Below, piece by piece: positions 39,121-49,284 of a stretch of 64,000 bases of DNA. Below the pieces are notes generated by a model that ran no database searches, was not told the DNA's origin, and was given only the letters and a program-made list of their open reading frames with translations. The translations under genes were made by a program, and so were the position numbers. Source of the DNA: Allocoprobacillus halotolerans (GTDB lineage Bacteria; Bacillota_I; Bacilli_A; Erysipelotrichales; Coprobacillaceae); the NCBI RefSeq assembly GCF_024399475.1, contig NZ_CP101620.1, forward strand, positions 1,345,608 through 1,409,607. The letters are read 5' to 3'. Position 1 is the stretch's first letter; each line of letters starts with the position of its first letter.

Positions 39121-39776
39121 ATGAGTTTGTTTGATAAAGCAAAAAAGAAAAAGAAGTCGAAACAAAAGATGTTTCGACATTAGGATGGGATGCAATTGTT
39201 CAGGTATGTGAAAAGATATATCCTAATCAAAAAGATCCTAAGCATTATGGGACGTTGGTGAGTTGGAGATTAGGTGGCAATGATCCATTAGATGGCATCA
39301 GTATTTATGATGGTGGTGACTATTGGCATTTTGTGACTTTTGGATTATCGGAACTTTATGAGAAAGAATCTAAGAATCAAGAGATTAGTGGGTATGGTAT
39401 GGAATTTACTTTGAAATTAAAGAAAGGTTATAGTGATGATGAGGAATCTGAAATCAAAGGTATTTGTGGTATCCTTCAAACACTCGCTAGAATCACTTTT
39501 CAAAAAGGAGAAGTCTTTGGACCTTATGAATATATCTATACTGGACAAAAACAAGGTGTGGATATAAAACAGACTTCTATGTTAACGGGTTTTATTACTG
39601 TTGTTGACAACGATTTGAAAACAACCATGACACCAAATGGTCAAGTGACTTTTGTGGAATTGATTGGGGCGACAGATAAAGAACTTCTCGCTGTTCATAA
39701 CCATCAATTGACAGTAGAAGAACTTTATCAAAAAATAGGAGATATCACTGATTATCAAAGAGAATCAGTGATATAG
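39121..39776 (+). pseudogene. Suppressor-of-fused (SUFU) domain protein, frameshifted near the start
   Basis: After a frame correction the protein begins MSLFDKAKKK..., then VETKDVSTLGWDAIVQVCEKIY and continues YGTLVSWRLGGNDPLDGISIYD to the stop at 39776, about 218 residues, matching the bacterial SUFU domain. The break is in the A/G-rich run at 39148-39155, where one A is missing. A GAGGGATTTT ribosome site precedes the ATG at 39121. Bacterial SUFU proteins often occur with toxin or immunity loci; none is visible here. Confidence 0.8.
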
Positions 39777-39779
39777 TAA

Positions 39780-39807
39780 AAAAGCATGAATTTCATTTCA
39801 TGCTTTT
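39780..39807. terminator. Bidirectional terminator between SUFU gene and glnS
   Basis: AAAAGCATGAA and TTCATGCTTTT form a perfect 11-bp stem with a six-base loop, flanked by A and T tracts, between convergent genes. Confidence 0.85.
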
Positions 39808-39813
39808 AAAAAA

Positions 39814-41487
39814 CTATTTTTTTGGTAATTTAAATGAACTTTTTAATGAAACAATTCTATTGAAAACAAGATGTTCGTCTGTAGAATCTTTTGTATCAAC
39901 ACAGAAATATCCATTTCTTACAAATTGGAATGCATCTCCTGGTTTGGCTTCTTCAATTGCTGGTTCAATATAACAATCTTCTACAACTGTTAAAGAGTTA
40001 GGATTTAAATTCATACTTCCATCTTCATTATAAACACCTTTTTCTTCATCAACAAGGTTTTCATATAATCTTGCAGTGACTTTTTTCGCAAATGGTACAG
40101 GTACCCAATGAATTGTTCCTTTGACTTTACGTCCTGTAAATCCAGTTCCGTTTTTTGTGATAGGATCATATGTACAATGGATGATAGTAACTTTGCCATT
40201 TTCATCTTTTTCATAGCTTACGCATTTGACAAAATATGCATTCATTAAACGGACTTCGTTACCTGGGAATAAACGGAAGTATTTTTTAGGTGGTTCTTCC
40301 ATAAAATCATCACGATCAATCCAAAGTTCTTTACAGAATGGAATTTGTTTGATACCTAATTCAGGATTCTCCATATTCACTTGGGCATCTAAATATTCAA
40401 CCTGTCCTTCAGGATAATTATCAATCACAAGTTTAATAGGATCTAAAACAGCCATCACACGAGGTGCTTTTGGTTTTAAATCATCACGAATACAGTATTC
40501 AAGCATCGCATAATCTACAGATGAATTACTTTTTGCGACACCAACTAAATCCATAAATGTTTTTAATGATTCAGGTGTAAAACCACGTCGTCTTAAAGCT
40601 GCAATTGTGACTAAACGAGGATCATCCCAACCATCGACAATGCCTTGATCAACCAAGCGTTTAATATAACGTTTACCAGTCACAACATTTGTTAAATAAA
40701 GTTTTGCAAATTCAATCTGTTTTGGTGGTTCAGGATATTCTAATTCTTGAACAACCCAATCATAAAGTGGACGATGATCTTCAAATTCTAATGTACAGAT
40801 TGAATGCGTAATATGTTCAATCGCATCTTCGATAGGGTGCGCAAAATCATACATTGGATAAATGCACCATTGATCACCAGTGTTGTGATGTGTCATTCTA
40901 GCAATACGATAAATAATCGGATCACGCATATTGATATTTGGAGAAGCCATATCAATTTTGGCACGAAGAACCTTACTTCCATCAGCAAATTCTCCATTCT
41001 TCATTCTTTCAAATAAATCAAGATTTTCTTCAATAGTACGATCACGATAAGGTGAGTTCTTACCAGGTTCTGTTAAAGTTCCACGATATTCTTTAATTTC
41101 TTCAGCTGTTAAATCACAAACATAGGCTTTTCCTTTTTTGATTAATTTGATAGCTGCTTCATACATGTGTTGAAAATAATCAGAAGCAAATTTCACTTCA
41201 CCATCATAATGTGCACCTAACCATTCAACATCTTTAATGATAGAATCTACAAACTCAGTTTTTTCTTTTGTTGGATTTGTATCATCAAAACGGAGATTAA
41301 ATGTTCCATTATATTTTTTAGCAAGTCCATAATTTAATAAAATAGACTTTGCATGACCAATATGTAAATAACCATTAGGTTCAGGTGGAAAACGTGTCGC
41401 TACTTTTGTATATGTTCCTTCCTCTAAATCTTTATCTATAATTCTTTCAATAAAATTTTTACTGATAACTTCTTTGTTATTATCCAT
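39814..41487 (-). CDS. glnS: Glutaminyl-tRNA synthetase
   Basis: The 557-residue class I synthetase has the HIGH motif in [17 protein letters not shown] and a C-terminal beta-barrel anticodon-binding domain. The region aligned to the KMSKS loop reads [13 protein letters not shown], in which the usual MSK is TGK. It charges tRNA-Gln directly; the matching tRNA-Gln is in the operon at 3.6 kb. Its presence beside gltX suggests Gln-tRNA is made directly rather than by GatCAB transamidation, although gatCAB elsewhere cannot be excluded. Confidence 0.95.
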   Translation of the reverse strand: MDNNKEVISKNFIERIIDKDLEEGTYTKVATRFPPEPNGYLHIGHAKSILLNYGLAKKYNGTFNLRFDDTNPTKEKTEFVDSIIKDVEWLGAHYDGEVKFASDYFQHMYEAAIKLIKKGKAYVCDLTAEEIKEYRGTLTEPGKNSPYRDRTIEENLDLFERMKNGEFADGSKVLRAKIDMASPNINMRDPIIYRIARMTHHNTGDQWCIYPMYDFAHPIEDAIEHITHSICTLEFEDHRPLYDWVVQELEYPEPPKQIEFAKLYLTNVVTGKRYIKRLVDQGIVDGWDDPRLVTIAALRRRGFTPESLKTFMDLVGVAKSNSSVDYAMLEYCIRDDLKPKAPRVMAVLDPIKLVIDNYPEGQVEYLDAQVNMENPELGIKQIPFCKELWIDRDDFMEEPPKKYFRLFPGNEVRLMNAYFVKCVSYEKDENGKVTIIHCTYDPITKNGTGFTGRKVKGTIHWVPVPFAKKVTARLYENLVDEEKGVYNEDGSMNLNPNSLTVVEDCYIEPAIEEAKPGDAFQFVRNGYFCVDTKDSTDEHLVFNRIVSLKSSFKLPKK

Positions 41488-41618
41488 AGTCCAACCAACC
41501 TTCCTTCAATATATGCTTTAGTTTACCATATTTTTTGAAAATATAAAACAGTTTCTAAAGATATAGTTTTGTATATTAGCCATATTTATGCTAGAATAAG
41601 GCAGAAAGGGTGATGAAC

Positions 41619-42098
41619 ATGATGAGAATTGGACAATCTATTGATATTCATCAGTTGGTTGAAGGACGACCACTTATTTTAGGTGGTGTGGAAATCCCTT
41701 ATGAAAAAGGGTTAAAAGGACATAGTGATGCTGATGTTTTGCTTCATGCGATTATTGAAAGTGTTATTGGAGCGATGGGACTAGGAGATATTGGGAAACA
41801 TTTTCCTGATACTGATCCAAAATATAAAGGCATTTCATCTATGGTTTTATTGGAACATACCTACAATATGATGAAACAAGAAGGCTATGTTATTGGTAAT
41901 ATTGATAGTTTGATTTTATGTGAAGAACCAAAGATGGCACCACATATTCGTCAAATGAAAGAAAATGTTGCACGAGTTCTTCATTGTGACATCACACAGG
42001 TGAATATTAAAGCCACAAGAGGAGAAAAGATGGGCTTTATTGGTAGAAAAGAAGGTATTGTTGCCCAAAGTGTTGTATTATTAAATAAGGAAGGATAG
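41619..42098 (+). CDS. ispF: 2-C-methyl-D-erythritol 2,4-cyclodiphosphate synthase
   Basis: The 159-residue protein has the IspF motifs MRIGQSIDIHQLVEGRPLILG, KGHSDADVLLHA and GDIGKHFPDTDPKYKG with metal ligands Asp and His, and KATRGEKMGFIGRKEG. It performs the fifth step of the non-mevalonate isoprenoid pathway. The usual start reads MRIGHGYDVH; here IGQSIDIH is a mild variation. AAAGGGTG six bases upstream favours the ATG at 41619 (41622 is possible). It is six bases upstream of gltX. Confidence 0.93.
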   Translation: MMRIGQSIDIHQLVEGRPLILGGVEIPYEKGLKGHSDADVLLHAIIESVIGAMGLGDIGKHFPDTDPKYKGISSMVLLEHTYNMMKQEGYVIGNIDSLILCEEPKMAPHIRQMKENVARVLHCDITQVNIKATRGEKMGFIGRKEGIVAQSVVLLNKEG

Positions 42099-42104
42099 AT
42101 AAAA

Positions 42105-43535
42105 ATGAGTAAAATACGAACAAGATTTGCCCCAAGTCCAACAGGATATATGCATATTGGGAATCTTAGAACAGCTTTATATGAATATTTAATTGCAAAA
42201 CATGAAGATGGGGATTTTATTTTAAGAATTGAAGATACAGATCAGGAAAGAGAAGTTGCTGGTGCTGTAGATATGATTTATGATGTTTTAGAAAAAACAG
42301 GTTTACATTATGATGAAGGACCTGATCAACCAGGAAAAGTTGGACCTTATATTCAATCACAAAGATTAGATATTTATAAGGAATATGCGGATAAATTGGT
42401 TGAATTAGGTGGTGCACATTATTGTTTCTGTGATGAGGAAACAATTGAAGCCGCTAAAAAAGAAAACAGTGATCATGAAGAATTGGGATATATTGATCCA
42501 TGTAAATCATTATCTTTAGAAGAAGCAAAACAAAGAATCGCTAATGGTGAAAAATATGTTGTCAGACAAACCATTCCAAGTGAGGGAATCACTTCTTTTG
42601 AAGATGAAGTTTATGGACATATTGAAGTTGAAAATGCTGGATTATCTGAAGGTGTCTTATTAAAAAGTGATGGTTATCCAACATATAACTTTGCTAATAT
42701 CGTTGATGATCATTTAATGAATATTACTCATGTTGTCAGAGGGAATGAGTATTTATCATCAACACCTAAATATAATTTAATCTATCAGGCATTTGGATGG
42801 GAGCCACCTGTTTACATTCATTGCCCACCCGTTATGAAAGATGAAACACATAAATTAAGTAAACGTAATGGGGATGCTTCTTATCAAGATTTAATTTCTA
42901 GAGGATTTTTAAGTGAAGCTATCTTAAATTATATTGCATTGTTAGGATGGTCACCAAAAGAAGAAAAAGAAATTATGTCTTTAGATGAATTGATTCAAGA
43001 ATTTAGTGTGGATCGTATTTCTAAATCTGGTGCTATTTTTGATATAGATAAATTAAAATGGATGAATAGCCAATATTTAAAAGAAAAATCTTTAGATGAA
43101 GTGGTTGATTTATGTTTGCCATTCTTACAAAAAGCTTATGATTTATCTAATAAAGATGAAACATGGATTCAAAAATTAATTGATGTACATCGTGACCATA
43201 TCAGTTATGGAGAAGAAATCATTGAACAAGTGGCATTATTCTTTGAAGATGAAATGCAAGTCAGTGATGAAGCTAAAGCATTTATGCAAGATGAAAGTAT
43301 TCCTCATACATTAGCGGTTTTTAAAAATCATCTTGAACAATTACCAGATGAAGAATTTGATGAAGATCATATCTTTGCATGTATTAAAGCAACACAAAAA
43401 GAAGCGAAAGCAAGAGGAAAGATGTTATATATGCCAATTCGTATTGCGACGACAGGTATTATGCATGGACCTGATCTTGCTAAATCAATAGTATTATTAG
43501 GAAAAGAAAAGGTTTTATCAAGATTAGAAGGATAA
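42105..43535 (+). CDS. gltX: Glutamyl-tRNA synthetase
   Basis: The 476-residue class I synthetase has the HIGH motif SPTGYMHIGNLRTALYEYL and the KMSKS-type KLSKRNGD. It charges tRNA-Glu. It is cotranscribed with ispF, an arrangement seen in other Firmicutes. Confidence 0.96.
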   Translation: MSKIRTRFAPSPTGYMHIGNLRTALYEYLIAKHEDGDFILRIEDTDQEREVAGAVDMIYDVLEKTGLHYDEGPDQPGKVGPYIQSQRLDIYKEYADKLVELGGAHYCFCDEETIEAAKKENSDHEELGYIDPCKSLSLEEAKQRIANGEKYVVRQTIPSEGITSFEDEVYGHIEVENAGLSEGVLLKSDGYPTYNFANIVDDHLMNITHVVRGNEYLSSTPKYNLIYQAFGWEPPVYIHCPPVMKDETHKLSKRNGDASYQDLISRGFLSEAILNYIALLGWSPKEEKEIMSLDELIQEFSVDRISKSGAIFDIDKLKWMNSQYLKEKSLDEVVDLCLPFLQKAYDLSNKDETWIQKLIDVHRDHISYGEEIIEQVALFFEDEMQVSDEAKAFMQDESIPHTLAVFKNHLEQLPDEEFDEDHIFACIKATQKEAKARGKMLYMPIRIATTGIMHGPDLAKSIVLLGKEKVLSRLEG

Positions 43536-43620
43536 TACCTTCTTTTTCATTAAAAAAGAAATCATTTGACACAAAAATTTCATATTTTCGTGCTATACTA
43601 TTATCTAGGGGTGGTATACA

Positions 43621-44424
43621 ATGCAAAATAAAATTATTGTTTCAGTATTAGGCTTTTTTATTCTTGTTGATACAATACTGATTTATTTAGCATTAACTAT
43701 TTCCCCAGCTAAACTCAAAAGAAATGTTTTTACCTTTCAATATGGTCAAGATATTCCTACAGAGGTTAGTGAATATGTCAATGCTAACGGCTCGGTTTTA
43801 GAAAATGTGAAATTAGATTTATCTCAAGTTTCTAAAGAAGTTGGAAAATATAAGGCATCTATTACTTATTTTAATGAAACACAATATTTTGAAATCGTTG
43901 TTCAAGATACAATTAAACCAAAGTTTCAATTAAAGAAAGTTGAATGGCATATCCAAGTAGGTGAAACTCTAGAAGCTAAAGATTTAATTCAAAACATTGA
44001 AGATTTTTCTAAGACACATGTCTATTTTTATAATGAAAAAACACAGGAAAAAAGTGAATCAAAAAATTTTCCAATAGAAGGAACACAAATTGAAAGAATT
44101 ATTGTTGAAGATAAACATGGAAATCAATCAAGTGCATTAAGAGTGAAGATTGTTGTTGAAAAGAATAAGCAGCCTCCAGTGATTAATGGTATTGATGATA
44201 TTGAAATTCAAGTCGGTGAAACAATTGATTTAATGTCAGGTGTTAAAGCTAAAGATGATCTTGAAGGAGATATTACATCACGTATTATTGTCAGTGGTCA
44301 TGTAGATAATATGACACCAGGAATTTATGAAATTATGTATACTGTCAGTGATAAAGATGGAAATACAACACAAGTTATAAGAAAAGTGACAGTGATAGAG
44401 GTAGAAATAGAAGATGATAACTAA
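43621..44424 (+). CDS. Membrane-anchored surface protein with Ig-like (DUF5011) domain
   Basis: The 267-residue protein has an N-terminal membrane segment (IIVSVLGFFILVDTILIYLA), then an extracellular part with a C-terminal immunoglobulin-like domain of the DUF5011 type (VKAKDDLEGDITSRIIV; PGIYEIMYTVSDKDGN). A second similar repeat may precede it. It likely faces the cell wall. Its C-terminus overlaps the rhomboid gene by 11 bases, so the two are co-translated. Confidence 0.8.
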   Translation: MQNKIIVSVLGFFILVDTILIYLALTISPAKLKRNVFTFQYGQDIPTEVSEYVNANGSVLENVKLDLSQVSKEVGKYKASITYFNETQYFEIVVQDTIKPKFQLKKVEWHIQVGETLEAKDLIQNIEDFSKTHVYFYNEKTQEKSESKNFPIEGTQIERIIVEDKHGNQSSALRVKIVVEKNKQPPVINGIDDIEIQVGETIDLMSGVKAKDDLEGDITSRIIVSGHVDNMTPGIYEIMYTVSDKDGNTTQVIRKVTVIEVEIEDDN

Positions 44425-44983
44425 TATTTATGTATTGATATGTGCAATTATATTTATATATATTCAATTTATGCAACATGATGATAAATGGCATTGCGCT
44501 TTAAAATTAGGAGGATTTTATCCTCCTTATATTAAAGAATTTCATCAGTATTGGCGCTTTATAACAAGTCATTTTATTCATGCAGAATTTTTCCATTTCT
44601 TGATGAATGCTTATGCTTTATACCAAATTGGACATTTTTTAGAAGCATGTTTAGGAACACTCCCATATTTATATTTGATACTCATATCAATGATATTAAG
44701 TTCAATGTTGAGTTATAGTGCAGCTGAACTTTCTTCACGTTATTATGATACATTGACAATTGGAGCTAGTGGCGTTGTCTTTGGATTCTTTGGTGCTATT
44801 ATTGTTTTAGGTTATGTTGTGGGTGGACCATTTATGAGTGTTTTAGAAAATTTTACAATGGTCATTGTGATTAATCTTGTTTATACATTTATAGATAGTC
44901 GTATCTCAAAGACCGGACATATTGGTGGACTCATTGGCGGTATCCTCGCTATGGTGATGATGTTGGCATTGCATATTGTATGA
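44414..44983 (+). CDS. Rhomboid-family intramembrane serine protease
   Basis: The 189-residue polytopic protein has HAEFFHFLMNAYALYQIG, the serine motif GASGVVFGFFG, and GHIGGLIGGI with the catalytic His. These form the rhomboid catalytic Ser-His dyad. It may process membrane-anchored proteins such as the Ig-domain protein encoded just upstream, although that substrate link is inferred only from the overlap. Confidence 0.9.
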   Translation: MITNIYVLICAIIFIYIQFMQHDDKWHCALKLGGFYPPYIKEFHQYWRFITSHFIHAEFFHFLMNAYALYQIGHFLEACLGTLPYLYLILISMILSSMLSYSAAELSSRYYDTLTIGASGVVFGFFGAIIVLGYVVGGPFMSVLENFTMVIVINLVYTFIDSRISKTGHIGGLIGGILAMVMMLALHIV

Positions 44984-45420
44984 GAATCTTTGTAGACGGT
45001 GATGCTTCGCCTTATAAAAATGAAATCTATGATTTATCTATTCAATATCAAATTCCAATGTATGTTTATTTAGATTATGCTCATTTGTTAAAAGAAGCAC
45101 CTTATCAGGTTATTGAATGTGAAATTGGACGAGATAGTGTTGATATGCGTATTTTATCTGATTTACAAAAGAATGATATATTAATTACACAGGATTATGG
45201 TTTATCTGCTTTGGCATTAGGTAAAGGTGCTTATGTTTTACATGTTTCAGGCTTACAAATTACATCAAATAATATTGATGAATTATTGTTAAGACGTTAT
45301 CTTGGAGCACATCAAAGGAAAAGTCATAAACATATTAAAGGTCCATCAAAACAAACAAAAGAAGATAAAATATATTTTTTAAAACAATTAGAAAGCTTAT
45401 TGAAACACTTATGCAAATAG
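44980..45420 (+). CDS. YaiI/YqxD-family (DUF188) protein
   Basis: The 146-residue protein starts MRIFVDGDASPYKNEIYD, the DUF188 signature, with LITQDYGLSALALGKGAYVLH later. These are small PIN-like-fold proteins of unknown function. It overlaps the rhomboid gene in an ATGA arrangement. Confidence 0.87.
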   Translation: MRIFVDGDASPYKNEIYDLSIQYQIPMYVYLDYAHLLKEAPYQVIECEIGRDSVDMRILSDLQKNDILITQDYGLSALALGKGAYVLHVSGLQITSNNIDELLLRRYLGAHQRKSHKHIKGPSKQTKEDKIYFLKQLESLLKHLCK

Positions 45421-45459
45421 GTGTTTTTCATATATTAAAGTCAAAAACGGAGGAAATAT

Positions 45460-45948
45460 ATGGAACTTTGGGATGCGTATGATAAGTCTTTTATAAAAAT
45501 ATCAGGATTAACACTCATAAGAGGAAAAGAAATACCAAAGGGTGTATATCATTTGGTCTGTGATGTTTTGGTTCAACATGAAGATGGGACTTATTTGTTA
45601 ATGAAAAGAGATTTAAGAAAAACATTTGGTGGTATGTGGGAAGCAACGGCAGGTGGTTCAGCGTTGGTAGGTGAAAAGCCGTTAGAATGTGCTAAAAGGG
45701 AACTTGTTGAAGAAACAGGGATTATAGCTGATGAACTTATAGAGGTAGGAAGATGTATGGGGCATCATGAGATTTATGTTGAATATCTTTGCGTGACGAA
45801 TTGGGATAAAAATCAGATTACATTACAAGAGGGTGAAACAATAGCTTATCAGTGGGTAGAGCGAGATATGCTTCGTGCAATGAATGATGATGAATTAGTG
45901 ACTGAAAGAATACAAAAGTTTATACATGAATTAAATAGTTGGTATTAA
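45460..45948 (+). CDS. NUDIX hydrolase
   Basis: The 162-residue protein has a complete Nudix box GGSALVGEKPLECAKRELVEETGI (GX5EX7REUXEEXGU) and resembles the group that starts with a DAYD segment (isopentenyl-diphosphate-isomerase-like or Nudix of the YfcD type). It hydrolyses a nucleoside-diphosphate derivative. GGAGGAAATAT precedes the ATG. Confidence 0.88.
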   Translation: MELWDAYDKSFIKISGLTLIRGKEIPKGVYHLVCDVLVQHEDGTYLLMKRDLRKTFGGMWEATAGGSALVGEKPLECAKRELVEETGIIADELIEVGRCMGHHEIYVEYLCVTNWDKNQITLQEGETIAYQWVERDMLRAMNDDELVTERIQKFIHELNSWY

Positions 45949-46031
45949 AAAAATCATTTCTATTCATAAGGTTTTTATAAGAATATGCGAGAAAGAAAAC
46001 GATAATAAAATGAAAATGGAGGAAGAAAATC

Positions 46032-46310
46032 ATGTGGATGATTACTGGAATCATAAGTGTTATAACAACCATTATTGCTTTGTTAATGGCTGTGAATCAA
46101 AATAAGAAAAAAGTTTATATCAGTGTTACTGCAATAACATTTTTAGTGATAACTTTATTATTACAGTATAATCAAGTGAATGTTTGGGTGATGAAGGAAG
46201 ATTGGTCTGCCTTAATGGATGTTATTCCTTCAATGAATGGTATCTTATGTGGATACACTGTGATTATCTTATTGGCTAATGGAATCGCTATGGCTATAAA
46301 GAATAAATAA
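46032..46310 (+). CDS. Small three-segment membrane protein
   Basis: The 92-residue product has three hydrophobic stretches separated by short loops and a basic tail (MAIKNK). A GGAGGAAG ribosome site precedes the ATG. No family was recognised. Confidence 0.65.
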   Translation: MWMITGIISVITTIIALLMAVNQNKKKVYISVTAITFLVITLLLQYNQVNVWVMKEDWSALMDVIPSMNGILCGYTVIILLANGIAMAIKNK

Positions 46311-46311
46311 A

Positions 46312-46335
46312 AAAGTTTCATAACGAAACTTCTTC
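46312..46335 (+). terminator. Weak terminator after the small membrane protein gene
   Basis: AAGTTTC-ATAAC-GAAACTT hairpin followed by CTTC, with only a weak T-tract. Confidence 0.4.
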
Positions 46336-46358
46336 ATGTGCCCACTTAAAGATAAATT

Positions 46359-47081
46359 CTATCTGAGATGGGCAATGCAATGTTCATAATAATAAAGTTT
46401 AGTAATAGCTAGTATCCTTTTAGCGTTTTGATGCCATATCACTAAATAATCATGGGCCTCCTGATAATAACCTAATCCTCCTAAAGCACTAGAAATATTC
46501 ATATGTGAAGTATAATTCAATATTGCTTTTTGAAAGATTGGTACATTACAAAGGTGATAAGTCATTTGAATATAGAGTTGACAATCTTGATATAAGTAAA
46601 AGTAATAATATTTCTTTTCAAGATGGACATTGATAAATGCAAAAATGAAATAGAGCGTTGTGATAGTTATGAAAAGTAATATAACAGGAAAGTTCGTAGA
46701 TTGATGAAATAATATATTGATAAATATATGATATTCTAAACCAAGAGTGACTGTTGCTATGCAGAAATAATAGATAAGTAATGCCAAAATACGTTTTTGA
46801 ACATACATAGTGGCATAAGATAAAGCCTGATCATGATGAATATCAGGATGCTTTTCTAAGAAATCTTCTAACCAATTATTGATAGGCATGATTGTTTTAT
46901 TTTTAGAAAAATACATTCTCCAATAAAGCATCATAATACCAATAAACGAGATAGTATATATTGTGCGAATGATAGATGTATAAATATAAACATTGATACG
47001 CAACAAGAAAAACAAAAAGACTAAAAATGATAAAAATGTATAGATAAGTATTTGATTTCTAAGTTTATTTTTTAGATTCAT
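46359..47081 (-). CDS. Hypothetical membrane protein (240 aa)
   Basis: The protein has four hydrophobic segments in two pairs (about residues 12-32 and 36-56, then 95-115 and 130-150) and a soluble tail with YYQEAHDYLVIWHQNAKRIL. GGAGGAATCT precedes the ATG. No family was recognised. Confidence 0.65.
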   Translation of the reverse strand: MNLKNKLRNQILIYTFLSFLVFLFFLLRINVYIYTSIIRTIYTISFIGIMMLYWRMYFSKNKTIMPINNWLEDFLEKHPDIHHDQALSYATMYVQKRILALLIYYFCIATVTLGLEYHIFINILFHQSTNFPVILLFITITTLYFIFAFINVHLEKKYYYFYLYQDCQLYIQMTYHLCNVPIFQKAILNYTSHMNISSALGGLGYYQEAHDYLVIWHQNAKRILAITKLYYYEHCIAHLR

Positions 47082-47206
47082 ATAGATTCCTCCAATGAAG
47101 TGATTATATTATAGATATTTCTCTAAAGTATGTGAAAAGTAACGAAAAATAGGATATGGACAAAATAAATAAAATTTTATAAGATAATAAAGACATGGAG
47201 GGTATT

Positions 47207-48025
47207 ATGAAATATAAATTAATAGCGTTAGATTTAGATGGGACTTTAAAAGATTCTCATAATCAAATTACATTAAAGACAAAAGGAGCTTTAATTGCTT
47301 TACAAAAACAAGGTGTAAAAATTGTTTTAGCATCAGGTAGACCAACGGCAGGTTTAAGACATGAAGCTAAAGAACTTTTATTGGATCAATTTGGTGGTTA
47401 TTTGTTATCGTTTAATGGAGCGAGAGTTGCAAGTGCGAAAACAAATGAAACAATATATGAACAGACATTAACGATTGAAGAAGCAAAATTAGCATATCAA
47501 AGAGCGAAAGAATTTAATATGGCATGTATGACATATAAAAATGATATGATTTACACAGAAGATATTGACGATGAATACGTTTGTGTAGAAGCAAAAATTA
47601 ATGATATTGGAAAAAAACAAGTTTCATCATTTATAGATATCTTAGAAGATCCTATTCATAAGGTTTTATTGACAGGTAAACCAGAATATGTGGCTTCGAT
47701 TGAAGAAGAATTTAAAAAGCCTTTTGGCGATAGTTTAAGTATTTATCGTAGTGCACCATTCTTTTTAGAAGTGATGGCACAAAACATTGATAAAGCTGCT
47801 TCTCTTCATCGTCTAGCAACTACATTAGGTATCAAACAAGAAGAAGTGATAGCTTTTGGTGATGGCTATAATGATTTAAGCATGATTGAATATGCTGGAT
47901 TAGGTATCGCTATGGGTAATGCTGTTGAAGGCGTCAAAGAACGTGCACAAATCATTACGAAAACAAATGATGAAGATGGTATTGCTTATACTTTATCACA
48001 AATATATAAAGGAGTGGAATATTAA
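47207..48025 (+). CDS. Cof-type HAD-superfamily phosphatase
   Basis: The 272-residue protein has motif I LIALDLDGTLKDS and motif IV AFGDGYNDLSMIEYAGLGIAMGNA and resembles the Cof protein at 29.5 kb. The ATG at 47207 follows GGAGGG; the upstream ATG at 47195 overlaps that site. Its stop overlaps the ATG of the next gene (TAATG). Confidence 0.9.
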   Translation: MKYKLIALDLDGTLKDSHNQITLKTKGALIALQKQGVKIVLASGRPTAGLRHEAKELLLDQFGGYLLSFNGARVASAKTNETIYEQTLTIEEAKLAYQRAKEFNMACMTYKNDMIYTEDIDDEYVCVEAKINDIGKKQVSSFIDILEDPIHKVLLTGKPEYVASIEEEFKKPFGDSLSIYRSAPFFLEVMAQNIDKAASLHRLATTLGIKQEEVIAFGDGYNDLSMIEYAGLGIAMGNAVEGVKERAQIITKTNDEDGIAYTLSQIYKGVEY

Positions 48026-48197
48026 TGTTACCTAAAGATACTGTTATGCTTTTAAGTTTTATTAATATGAAATTAAGAGATCAGTATGATTCATTAGAAG
48101 CATTATGTGAAGATTTAGATGCTTCACAACAAGAAATTATTGAAACATTGAAAAAATTGATTATGTCTATGATCAAGAACATAATCAATTTAAATAA
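48025..48197 (+). pseudogene. DUF4250 protein, frameshifted
   Basis: The sequence starts MLPKDTVMLLSFINMKLRDQYDSLEALCEDLDASQQEIIETLKK, typical of DUF4250. At the A-run 48151-48156 (six A) one more A would give the usual tail IDYVYDQEHNQFK and a stop at 48195-48197. Without it, the frame runs on into the next gene and makes a false fusion protein. Function unknown. Confidence 0.78.
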
Positions 48198-48207
48198 GGA
48201 GATAAAA

Positions 48208-48630
48208 ATGGAATATAAAAGAATCAATCAAACTATATTTGTAAGAATAGATAAAGATGAAGAAATCTTAGAACAAGTCAAAAAAGTTGCTTTACAAGAA
48301 CAGATTCAACTTGCTAGTATTCAGGCATTAGGAGCTGTCAAGGATATCACAATAGGTGTCTTTCAAACAGATACGAAACAATATCTTGCCAATACATTTC
48401 AAGGAAGTTTTGAAATTGTTTCCTTAACTGGAACTATTGATACGATGAATGATGAATTTTATTGTCATTTACATATGAGTGTTGGTAATGAAAAAGGTGA
48501 AGTCTTTGGTGGACATTTGAATAAAGCTATTGTTAGTGCAACATGTGAAATGGTTATCACATTGATTGATGGAAAGATTGATAGAGAATTGAATGAAGAA
48601 ATAGGACTTAATTTATGGAAGTTTGCATAA
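48208..48630 (+). CDS. PPC/DUF296-domain protein
   Basis: The 140-residue protein (starting MEYKRINQTIFVRIDKDEE) has the PPC (plants and prokaryotes conserved) domain with CHLHMSVGNEKGEVFGGHLNKA, the metal-binding histidines of this fold. PPC proteins occur as trimers and are often called DNA-binding, though bacterial functions are unsettled. The ATG at 48208 follows AAGGAG. It would be read as the tail of the DUF4250 fusion if the frame break were ignored. Confidence 0.82.
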   Translation: MEYKRINQTIFVRIDKDEEILEQVKKVALQEQIQLASIQALGAVKDITIGVFQTDTKQYLANTFQGSFEIVSLTGTIDTMNDEFYCHLHMSVGNEKGEVFGGHLNKAIVSATCEMVITLIDGKIDRELNEEIGLNLWKFA

Positions 48631-48669
48631 TATGTGCAGACTTTTTAGCAATAGAAAGGAGTTGAAAGA

Positions 48670-49178
48670 ATGATTTATTTCACAAGTGATTTACATTTAG
48701 GACATGAAAATATTATACGTTTAAATGATAGACCTTTTGAAAATGTAGAGGATATGAATAGAGTATTGATCCAAAATTGGAATAGTTTTGTAAAGAAGAA
48801 TGACTTTATTTATATTTTAGGTGATTTGACTATGAAACTTCCTTTAGAAAAAGCGAATCAAATCATTAGTCGATTAAATGGAAGAAAGATATTGATTAGG
48901 GAAATCATGATAAAAACTATGATGAAAATCTTTTTGAAGATATTTGTGATTATAAAGAATTGAAGTATCAAAAGCGATTCTTTGTTTTATCTCATTATCC
49001 ATTTTTAGAGTGGAATCATAGCTTTAGAGGTTCTATGCATTTACATGGGCATCAACATAATCAAAGTCTTTATAATTTAGAAATGAGAGAAAAAGGGATA
49101 AAGAGGTATGATGTGGGTGTGGATGCTAATGAGTATAGACCGATAAGTATTGATGAAATCATAGAGCTTTTTGATTAA
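48670..49178 (+). pseudogene. Metallophosphoesterase, frameshifted
   Basis: Joined across frames the protein is a calcineurin-like phosphoesterase: MIYFTSDLHLGHENIIRLNDR, ILGDLTMK, the NHD motif across the break (LNGRKILIRGNHDKN), LSHYPFLEWNHSF and HLHGHQHNQSL. The break is at GGG 48899-48901, where four G are needed. Metal ligands Asp, His, Asn and the GHQH motif are all present, so the gene is probably functional in the cell. Confidence 0.83.
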
Positions 49179-49284
49179 AGCTAAATGATATGTATATTAT
49201 TTGTGAATATGAAAAAAACAAGTTCAAATAAATAGTGAGTTATGTTATAATGTTAAAAATGTATGAGTAGAAGGGAGATTTAAT

